Of a stretch of DNA of 5,871 nucleotides, positions 1-4,991 are shown piece by piece. The stretch covers positions 1-5,871 of the forward strand of contig CAMLIA010000238.1 of the NCBI GenBank assembly GCA_946479905.1, given 5' to 3'. The stretch comes from an uncultured Frankiales bacterium. Its GTDB lineage: Bacteria > Actinomycetota > Actinomycetes > Mycobacteriales > SCTD01. Each line of letters begins with the position of its first letter. The first letter of the stretch is position 1. The translations under genes and the position numbers were made by a program. The notes beneath the pieces are model-generated. The model was not told where the DNA came from. It did not search any database and saw nothing but the letters and a program-made list of their open reading frames with translations.

Positions 1-31
1 CTCCAGGACGGGCTCCAGGACGGGCTCCAGG
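1..31. repeat. 12-bp tandem repeat (CTCCAGGACGGG, about 2.6 copies visible)
   Basis: Positions 1-12 and 13-24 are identical copies of CTCCAGGACGGG, followed by a partial third copy, CTCCAGG, at 25-31. The array touches the window edge, so more copies may lie outside. Read on the minus strand it is in frame with the small two-CxxC protein and encodes an LEPV tetrapeptide repeat. A unit of four codons means copy number could change without shifting the frame. Confidence 0.85.
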
Positions 32-294
32 CTTGGCGCCGCCAGCATCTCCTCGACGTCGGTCCAGCGCAGCAGGCTCGCGTCGTAGGCGGCGTCCTCC
101 TCGTCGGTGGCCGGAACGTGCTCGCTGCGTCCGCAGACGGCGCAGACGTAGGAGAGCGTCCGGTCCTCCGGTCCCGCACCGGACAGCCAGCCACGGAGGC
201 CGTGCGGTCCGTGCGAGACCAGGAGGAGCGGCCGCTCCTCGGGGCAGGACCCGCAGAAGCCGGTCCAGCGAGTGAGCACGCGGTGCGAGGTCAT
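1..294 (-). CDS. Small two-CxxC (putative zinc-ribbon) protein, C-terminus outside window
   Basis: An open frame starts at the ATG at 294-292 and stays open for 98 codons to the left edge, so the C-terminus is missing. A purine-rich ribosome site (GGAAAGAAG at 307-299) lies just upstream and supports this start. Two CxxC pairs, C14-G-S-C17 and C51-A-V-C54, about 34 residues apart, look like a four-cysteine zinc ribbon. After the second pair the chain turns acidic (TDEEDAAYD, about residues 63-71) and then enters an LEPV repeat. Codon third positions are strongly G/C, as in the neighbouring genes. I do not recognise the family. Zinc binding is inferred from the cysteines, and no catalytic motif is visible. 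It could be a small structural or nucleic-acid-binding protein. It lies 70 bp downstream of pat on the same strand, so co-transcription is possible but the gap could also hold its own promoter. Confidence 0.7.
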   Translation of the reverse strand, partial: MTSHRVLTRWTGFCGSCPEERPLLLVSHGPHGLRGWLSGAGPEDRTLSYVCAVCGRSEHVPATDEEDAAYDASLLRWTDVEEMLAAPSLEPVLEPVLE

Positions 295-364
295 GGCACT
301 TCTTTCCGGTTCGACTTCACACAGCATCGGTGCGATCACGCAGCGTCACCATGGCCGAATCGGG

Positions 365-1429
365 TCATCTTCGGTCGAGCGCGGCATGGGCCGCAATGAC
401 CACCTTCGCGTTGTCCTCCGGGCGGCCTACCGTGATCCGGACGCCCTCCCCGCTGAACGCACGCACGAGAACGCCGTGCTCCTCGAACACCTCCGCCACC
501 CGATCGGCGTAGCCCGTCGGGAGCCACACGAAGTTGCCCTGCGCGGCCGGGACGTCCCATCCCATGTCCACCAGCTCCTTGCGGAGCGGCTCCCGCAGCT
601 CCACCACCGTCGCGACCTGGGCGAGCAGCTGCTGCTCGACGTCGAGCGAGGCGAGGGCCGCGGCCTGCGCGGCGATCGTCACGGAGAACGGCAGGTGCAC
701 CTGGCGCAGCGCCCCGGCCACCGCGGGGCTGCCCACGGCGTACCCGACCCGCAGCCCGGCCAGGCCGTAGGCCTTGGAGAAGGTCCGGACCACCACGACG
801 TTCGGGTGGTCGTCGAGCAGGGTGAGGGCGTTCACGGCCGCCGGGTCGTCGACGAACTCCGCGTAGGCCTCGTCGACCACGACGAGCACGTGCGGCGGCA
901 CCGCCGCCAGGAAGTCCACGACGTCGGTCTGCGACAGCGCCGGCCCGGTCGGGTTGTTCGGGCTGCAGAGGATGACCAGCCGGGTCCGGTCGGACACCGC
1001 CGCGGCCATGGCAGGCAGGTCGAGCCGGTGGTCCCGCAGCGGCACGGGGACACCGACCGCCCCCGCGATCGCGGCGAGGGTCGGGTAGGCCTCGAAGGAG
1101 CGCCAGCCGTAGACGACCTCGTCGCCCGCGTCGCAGCTGATCTCGACGAGCTCCTGCACGAGCTGGACGCTGCCGCAGCCGACGGCCACCCGATCGGGCG
1201 CGACGCCGTGCTTGGCAGCGAGCCGCTCGGTCAGGACGGTGACCGAGGGATCGGGGTAGCGGTTGCTGTCGGCCAGCGCGGCCGCCACGGCCTCCGCGAC
1301 CGACGGCAGCAGGGGGTAGGGCATCTCGTTGCTGGCCAGCCGGCTCATGACCTGGCCGGCCGCCGGGCGACGACCGGGCTTGTACGCGCCCATCGTCCCG
1401 AGGACGGGACGCAACCGTGGAGTGCTCAC
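365..1429 (-). CDS. pat: Pat-type (HisC2-like) PLP-dependent aminotransferase
   Basis: This is a complete 354-residue class I/II (fold type I) aminotransferase, the usual length for the HisC/Pat group. Motifs seen: RLRP near residues 5-8; LASNE 31-35; GCGSVQ 84-89; SPNNPTG 156-162 with the PLP-contacting N159; DEAY 186-189 with D186 and Y189; TFSKAYGLAGLR 216-227 with PLP Schiff-base lysine K219; and GVRITVG 329-335 with the expected carboxylate-binding R331. The GCGSV motif is typical of the mycobacterial Pat/HisC2 proteins, whereas true HisC normally has GNGSDE. I therefore favour an aromatic amino-acid (phenylpyruvate) aminotransferase over histidinol-phosphate aminotransferase; both are cytosolic and overlap in activity. 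No other his gene is nearby. The GTG at 1429 is the furthest possible start because an in-frame TAG lies four codons upstream. A GGAG sits unusually close (2 nt), but the RLRP segment argues against the ATG at codon 13. Confidence 0.88.
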   Translation of the reverse strand: MSTPRLRPVLGTMGAYKPGRRPAAGQVMSRLASNEMPYPLLPSVAEAVAAALADSNRYPDPSVTVLTERLAAKHGVAPDRVAVGCGSVQLVQELVEISCDAGDEVVYGWRSFEAYPTLAAIAGAVGVPVPLRDHRLDLPAMAAAVSDRTRLVILCSPNNPTGPALSQTDVVDFLAAVPPHVLVVVDEAYAEFVDDPAAVNALTLLDDHPNVVVVRTFSKAYGLAGLRVGYAVGSPAVAGALRQVHLPFSVTIAAQAAALASLDVEQQLLAQVATVVELREPLRKELVDMGWDVPAAQGNFVWLPTGYADRVAEVFEEHGVLVRAFSGEGVRITVGRPEDNAKVVIAAHAALDRR

Positions 1430-1446
1430 GGCTCCAGGCTACGGGC

Positions 1447-1460
1447 GCGCGAGCTCGCGC
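1447..1460. repeat. 14-bp perfect GC palindrome between pat and whiB
   Basis: GCGCGAGCTCGCGC reads identically on both strands. It lies in the 106-bp gap between whiB and pat, ending 18 bp upstream of the pat start. It could form a short hairpin in the pat 5' leader or be a protein site, but short GC palindromes also occur by chance in DNA of this composition. No run of T follows it, so it does not look like an intrinsic terminator. Confidence 0.4.
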
Positions 1461-1535
1461 CGCGCTCGGGTATTCGGGAAGTCGGGCCCCTTGAGGTGCG
1501 TCGGAATCCCGGAAGCGCGAGCCCGGTCGGGACAG

Positions 1536-1835
1536 CTAGCGCTTGCGCACCGGACGAGGCCCGTAGAGCTGCACAGAGCGGTCGTCCTCGGTGAGCCCGC
1601 CCCACACGCCGTACGGCTCCCGCATGAGGAGGGCGTGCTCGGCGCACTCGCGACGGACCGGGCACCGCAGGCACATCGCCCGCGCGGCCGCGTCCCGCTC
1701 GCTGCGCGACGGCTCGCGCTCCCCCGGCGGGTGGAAGAACAGCTCCTCATGGCCGCGGCAGGGCGCGGACTCCTGCCACTCCCACCGCCAGGCCTGCGCG
1801 CCGGGCGGAGCGGCAGTGCCGAGGACGTCGGGCAC
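1536..1835 (-). CDS. whiB: WhiB-family Fe-S transcriptional regulator (WhiB3/WhiD-like)
   Basis: This complete 99-residue protein has the four WhiB cysteines C26, C55, C58 and C64 (C-x28-C-x2-C-x5-C), which in this family hold a redox- and NO-sensitive 4Fe-4S cluster. The family turn GVWGG is at residues 76-80, followed by LTEDDR and a basic tail (RPVRKR, 94-99) expected to act in DNA contact. WhiB proteins work by binding region 4 of the primary sigma factor. The CRGHEELFFHPPGER and REPYGVWGGL segments resemble mycobacterial WhiB3 and Streptomyces WhiD more than WhiB1, WhiB2 or WhiB4; this is from memory, so the subclass is tentative while the family is certain. The GTG start at 1835 is fixed by a strong AAGGAGG 5 nt upstream. 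It is divergent from blaI with 44 bp between start codons, and one putative operator overlaps its ribosome site, suggesting shared control. Confidence 0.95.
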   Translation of the reverse strand: MPDVLGTAAPPGAQAWRWEWQESAPCRGHEELFFHPPGEREPSRSERDAAARAMCLRCPVRRECAEHALLMREPYGVWGGLTEDDRSVQLYGPRPVRKR

Positions 1836-1840
1836 GGCTG

Positions 1841-1848
1841 CCTCCTTC
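1841..1848 (-). promoter_or_regulatory. Strong Shine-Dalgarno of whiB
   Basis: Read on the minus strand this is GAAGGAGG, a near-perfect anti-16S match ending 5 nt before the GTG at 1835. It fixes the whiB start. Its upstream three bases (1846-1848) are also the first three bases of the left dyad, so translation and repressor-binding signals overlap here. Confidence 0.85.
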
Positions 1849-1862
1849 TACGTGCTGTAGAA
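1846..1862. promoter_or_regulatory. Putative BlaI operator 1 (TTCTAC-N5-GTAGAA)
   Basis: This is a perfect 6-bp inverted repeat with a 5-bp spacer (GTGCT), located between the divergent whiB and blaI starts. BlaI/MecI/CopY repressors are known to bind TACA/TGTA-type dyads next to their own genes, and the CTAC...GTAG core here fits that pattern. It overlaps the whiB ribosome site on one side and lies 18-34 bp upstream of the blaI ATG on the other. Binding by the adjacent BlaI is inferred. Confidence 0.7.
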
Positions 1863-1863
1863 G

Positions 1864-1880
1864 TTCTACCACGCGTAGTA
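1864..1880. promoter_or_regulatory. Putative BlaI operator 2 (TTCTAC-N5-GTAGTA)
   Basis: This is a second dyad with the same layout (left arm TTCTAC, spacer CACGC, right arm GTAGTA; one mismatched arm pair out of six). Its centre is exactly 18 bp from that of operator 1, so the two left arms are direct repeats. The last base is the A of the blaI start codon. No ribosome site is visible before that ATG, so the blaI transcript may be leaderless, and a repressor here would cover its probable start point. Two tandem dyads are also the known arrangement at staphylococcal bla control regions. Confidence 0.65.
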
Positions 1881-2248
1881 TGTCCCGTGTGACGCGACTC
1901 GGCGACCTGGAGCGGGCGGTCATGCAGGCCCTCTGGGCAACGCCCGGGGCGCTCACCGGGCGGGACGTGGCCGCGGCGCTGGCCCGCCCGGACCTCGCCT
2001 ACACCACGGTGCTGACCGTGCTGACGCGGTTGGAGCGCAAGGGCCTGGTACGCCGTGACAGCACCGCGCGCGCCCACACCTACTCCCCCGTGGCCTCGCG
2101 CGAGGACCACGTGACCGTGCTCATGCAGCAGGCGCTCGGCCAGGCAGGGTCCGACGGCACCGCCCGGGCAGCGGCGCTGCAGCACTTCGCGCGCTCCATC
2201 TCGGCCGAGGAGGCCGCGGCCCTCCGCCGGGCGCTCGACGGGCACTGA
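1880..2248 (+). CDS. blaI: BlaI/MecI/CopY-family winged-helix repressor
   Basis: This complete 122-residue protein is typical in length for BlaI/MecI (Penicillinase_R family). The N-terminal winged helix begins RLGDLERAVMQALW (6-19), the family signature. The recognition-helix region reads DLAYTTVLTVLTRLERKGLV (38-57), and the wing reads RRDSTARAHTYSPV (58-71). The remaining ~50 residues form the helical dimerisation part. Family members repress by binding dyads as dimers and are inactivated when the partner membrane protease is triggered. Staphylococcal BlaI is cut at an N-F bond near residue 101; here the corresponding stretch reads LQHFA (100-104), so F is kept but N is not. It closely resembles mycobacterial BlaI as I recall it. 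The ATG at 1880 has no Shine-Dalgarno and overlaps operator 2, implying autoregulation and perhaps a leaderless mRNA; the GTG at 1889 is a less likely start. The M56 gene begins 3 bp after its stop. Confidence 0.93.
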   Translation: MSRVTRLGDLERAVMQALWATPGALTGRDVAAALARPDLAYTTVLTVLTRLERKGLVRRDSTARAHTYSPVASREDHVTVLMQQALGQAGSDGTARAAALQHFARSISAEEAAALRRALDGH

Positions 2249-2251
2249 CGG

Positions 2252-3139
2252 GTGATCGCAGCGGCCGCGCTGCTGGCCGGCTGGATGCTGCTCGTCGCGA
2301 CCGTCCTCCCCCGCTGGCTGGCGAGCGCCGACTGGCCGCAGCGCGCCCCGGCCCTCGGGCTGGTGCTCTGGCAGGCGCTCGGACTGGCTGCCGGCCTGGT
2401 CGCGCTGACCCTGCTGGTCACCGTGGCGCTGGCGCCGCTGGGCCACGACCACCTCGACGCCCTGCGGCACCTCGGCGACGCGGGGCCGCTGTCCTGGGCC
2501 GCGGCGCTGCTCGCGCTGGGAGTGCTGCTCCGGCTGCTCAGCGTGCTGGTCGCCTCCATCGTCCGGACGGTGCGAGCCCGGCACGACAACAGGGTGCTCG
2601 TCGACCTATTGGCGGCGCCGCACCTGCTGCTGCGCGGCGCCTCGGTCGTGGACCACGACGTCCCGCTCGCCTACTGCCTGCCCGGCCTGCGACCCCGGCT
2701 GGTGCTGTCCCGCGGCACCCTCGACCTGCTCACCACTGAGGAGCTGCAGGCCGTGGTGGCGCACGAGCAGGCGCACCTGGCGCAGCGGCACGACCTCGTC
2801 GTCCTCCCCTTCGTCGCGCTCGCGGCGACCTTCCCGGCCGTGCCGGCCGTCGCGACCGCGCAGGCCGAGGTGGCGCTGCTCGTCGAGCTGATGGCCGACG
2901 ACCACGCAGCCCGGCGCCACGACAGGGCCACGCTGGCCCGGGCGCTCTGGAAGATCGGCAGCGGCGGCGCTCCCGCGGGAGCCCTGGGCCTCGCCGGCGA
3001 GGACGTGCTCGTGCGGGCCCGCCGGCTGCTGGAGCCGCCCGCTCCGCTCGGCTGGCCCGCCCGGGTGAGCCTGACGCTGCTCGCGGTCGTGGTGGCGGCG
3101 AGCCCGCTCACCGGACTGGCCGTACCTTTCGTCGGGTGA
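2252..3139 (+). CDS. BlaR1-like M56 membrane zinc metallopeptidase, no sensor domain
   Basis: This complete 295-residue integral membrane protein has hydrophobic segments at about residues 3-20, 34-62, 81-104, 183-203 and 271-292. The zinc-peptidase motif is HEQAH (H171, E172, H175). A likely third zinc ligand is E212 in VELMADDHA, the ExxxD pattern seen in M48/M56 peptidases. The YCLPGLRPRLVLSRGTL segment (141-157) and LTTEELQAVVAHEQAHL (160-176) are characteristic of M56. Classical staphylococcal BlaR1/MecR1 are about twice as long, with a C-terminal penicillin-binding domain; here the protein ends after the last membrane helix, so beta-lactam sensing by that route is not possible in this chain alone. 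The GTG start is 3 bp after the blaI stop. Its expected role is signal-dependent inactivation of BlaI, but the signal is unknown. Its TGA stop overlaps the next gene's GTG. Confidence 0.9.
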   Translation: MIAAAALLAGWMLLVATVLPRWLASADWPQRAPALGLVLWQALGLAAGLVALTLLVTVALAPLGHDHLDALRHLGDAGPLSWAAALLALGVLLRLLSVLVASIVRTVRARHDNRVLVDLLAAPHLLLRGASVVDHDVPLAYCLPGLRPRLVLSRGTLDLLTTEELQAVVAHEQAHLAQRHDLVVLPFVALAATFPAVPAVATAQAEVALLVELMADDHAARRHDRATLARALWKIGSGGAPAGALGLAGEDVLVRARRLLEPPAPLGWPARVSLTLLAVVVAASPLTGLAVPFVG

Positions 3140-4989
3140 CCACAGCTGCCGACCTGCAAGCCCTGCTCGACGGACCGCACGCAGCACTGCGCGAGGCCAC
3201 GCGCCAGCGGCTGAGCACCCTCGGGCTGGAGCGCGCCGACGGGCTGTCGCGCGACGACTACCGCGACCTGGTCCTGGAGTGGCTGCACGAGGTCGGCCGC
3301 TCCGGGGACGGTGCCCGGTCGTTCCCGGCGGCCGTCGGTGGCCAGGACGACCCCGGCGGGCGGATCGCGACGTTCCAGACGACCGGGCACAGCGACCTGT
3401 CGCTGCTGGTGAAGATGGGCGTGCAGTTCGGGCTCTTCGGCGGCGCCGTGCACCGGCTCGGCACCGAGAAGCACCTGCCGCTGCTGCGCGACATCGGCAC
3501 CGCCGACCTGCCGGGCTGCTTCGCCATGAGCGAGTCGGGCCACGGCAGCGACGTCCGGTCCATCCGCACCCAGGCGAGGTACGACGCCGATGCCGGCGAG
3601 TTCGTCCTCCACACCCCCGACGAGACCGCTCGCAAGGACTGGATCGGCAACGCGGCCCGGCACGCCCGGATGGCGGCCGTCTTCGCGCAGCTCGACGTCG
3701 CCGGCGAGGCGCAGGGCGTGCACTGCTTCCTCGTGCCGATCCGGGGCGAGAACGGCGAGGTCCTCGAGGGCGTCGAGATCGAGGACTGCGGCGACAAGAT
3801 GGGGCTGCAGGGCGTCGACAACGGCCGGCTGCGCTTCTCGGCGGTCCGGGTGCCGCGCGACAACCTGCTGGACCGGTTCGGGACCGTGTCCGAGGACGGC
3901 GTCTACTCCTCGCCGATCTCGACCCCCGGTGCCCGCTTCTTCACGATGATCGGCGCCCTGGTCGAGGGCCGGATCTGCATCGCCGGTGCCGGGCTGGCGG
4001 TGGCCCGCAACGCGCTCACCATCGCGGTGCGCTGGGGCGAGCGGCGCCGCCAGTTCGGCACCGGCCTCGAGATGGACACGCCGCTGATGGACTACCTCAC
4101 GCACCAGCGGCGGCTGCTGCCCCCGGTCTGCGAGTCCTACGTGCTGCAGGCCGCGCACGACCACCTGACCGCGGGCTACGTGTCGGTCCTCGAGGGCGGT
4201 GAGGGGCAGCGCGAGGTGGAGGCCCTTGCCGCCGGGCTCAAGGCCGTCGCCACGTGGCACATGGTCGACGCCGTGCAGCAGTCCCGGGAGTGCTGCGGCG
4301 GGAAGGGCTACCTGGCCGAGAACCGGTTCGCGTCGCTGCGCGCGGACTCCGACGTGTTCGTCACCTTCGAGGGCGACAACACCGTCCTGCTGCAACTGGT
4401 CGCGAAGACCCTGCTGTCCGACTACGTCGCCCAGTTCGAGGACCTCGACGCGGTCGGGATGGTGCGGCACCTGGGGACGCGACAGGCCGGCCGGGTGCTG
4501 TCGGACCTCGCGAACCGGTTCGGCAAGGCCGACCTGCTCGACCCGTCGTGGCAGCTGGACGCGCTGGTGTTCCGGGAGGAGCGGCTGGTCGACTCCCTCG
4601 CCCGCCGGCTGCGGACCCTCACCGGCCGCGAGCAGATGGACCCGCTGCGCGCCCTCGCCCGCTGCCAGGACCACGCCCTCGCCGCGGCCCGGGCGCACAT
4701 CGAGCGGCAGGCGCACGAGCTGTTCCAGGCCAACGTGACGTCCGGGCTGCTGGAGCAGGTGCGCGACCTCGCGGTCCTGTCCGCCATCGAGCGCGACCGG
4801 GCGTGGTGGCTCGAGCACGGCTTCCTGTCCCCGGACGCGGCCAAGGACCTGCAGAAGCAGGTCAACACGCTGTGCCGGGACCTCCGGCCGCACGCCCTCA
4901 CCCTGGTCGAGGGCTTCGGCATCCCGGACGCCCTGCTGCGCGCTCCCATCGCCGTCGCCGAGCAGACGGGTGGCGCGGGCTCCGACTGA
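3136..4989 (+). CDS. Acyl-CoA oxidase-type acyl-CoA dehydrogenase family flavoprotein
   Basis: At 617 residues this is well above the ~380-400 of simple acyl-CoA dehydrogenases and in the range of acyl-CoA oxidases. Order of domains: N-terminal helical part (~1-125); beta-barrel FAD/substrate part with CFAMSESGHGSDV (128-140), DWIGNA (168-173) and GDKMGLQGVDNG (219-230); middle helical domain with GRICIAGAGLAVARNAL (278-294) and RRRQFG (303-308); then CCGGKGYLAENR (386-397) and TFEGDNTVLLQLVAK (410-424). E412 matches the catalytic base of acyl-CoA oxidases. The C-terminal ~170 residues resemble the acyl-CoA oxidase C-terminal domain, including WWLEHGFLS (557-565) and FGIPDALL (594-601). It should make 2-trans-enoyl-CoA from acyl-CoA using FAD; whether O2 or an electron-transfer flavoprotein takes the electrons cannot be told. 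No transmembrane segment or signal peptide is seen. The GTG start shares GTGA with the peptidase stop and has no clear ribosome site, suggesting translational coupling. Confidence 0.92.
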   Translation: MTTAADLQALLDGPHAALREATRQRLSTLGLERADGLSRDDYRDLVLEWLHEVGRSGDGARSFPAAVGGQDDPGGRIATFQTTGHSDLSLLVKMGVQFGLFGGAVHRLGTEKHLPLLRDIGTADLPGCFAMSESGHGSDVRSIRTQARYDADAGEFVLHTPDETARKDWIGNAARHARMAAVFAQLDVAGEAQGVHCFLVPIRGENGEVLEGVEIEDCGDKMGLQGVDNGRLRFSAVRVPRDNLLDRFGTVSEDGVYSSPISTPGARFFTMIGALVEGRICIAGAGLAVARNALTIAVRWGERRRQFGTGLEMDTPLMDYLTHQRRLLPPVCESYVLQAAHDHLTAGYVSVLEGGEGQREVEALAAGLKAVATWHMVDAVQQSRECCGGKGYLAENRFASLRADSDVFVTFEGDNTVLLQLVAKTLLSDYVAQFEDLDAVGMVRHLGTRQAGRVLSDLANRFGKADLLDPSWQLDALVFREERLVDSLARRLRTLTGREQMDPLRALARCQDHALAAARAHIERQAHELFQANVTSGLLEQVRDLAVLSAIERDRAWWLEHGFLSPDAAKDLQKQVNTLCRDLRPHALTLVEGFGIPDALLRAPIAVAEQTGGAGSD

Positions 4990-4991
4990 CG

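Noticed and set aside
295..364. A possible promoter for the small two-CxxC gene in the 70-bp gap after pat
   Set aside because: No convincing -35/-10 pair could be picked out; co-transcription with pat is equally possible.
1511..1535. Possible hairpin downstream of whiB as a terminator
   Set aside because: Only 4-5 bp of imperfect CCCG/CGGG pairing with a long loop and no T-run; not distinguishable from background GC pairing.
272..1594. A plus-strand 440-codon open frame opposite pat
   Set aside because: His/Arg/Gly-rich translation without motifs; it is the antisense shadow of the well-supported aminotransferase.
1439..2584. A minus-strand 381-codon open frame covering whiB in another frame and opposite blaI and the start of the M56 gene
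   Set aside because: No motif, low-complexity composition, and it would conflict with two confidently identified genes and the divergent promoter region.
4137..4149. CTACGTGCTGCAG inside the acyl-CoA gene, 12 of 13 bases matching the core of operator 1
   Set aside because: It is fully explained by common codons (TAC GTG CTG CAG), lacks the outer arm bases, and its right half breaks the dyad symmetry.
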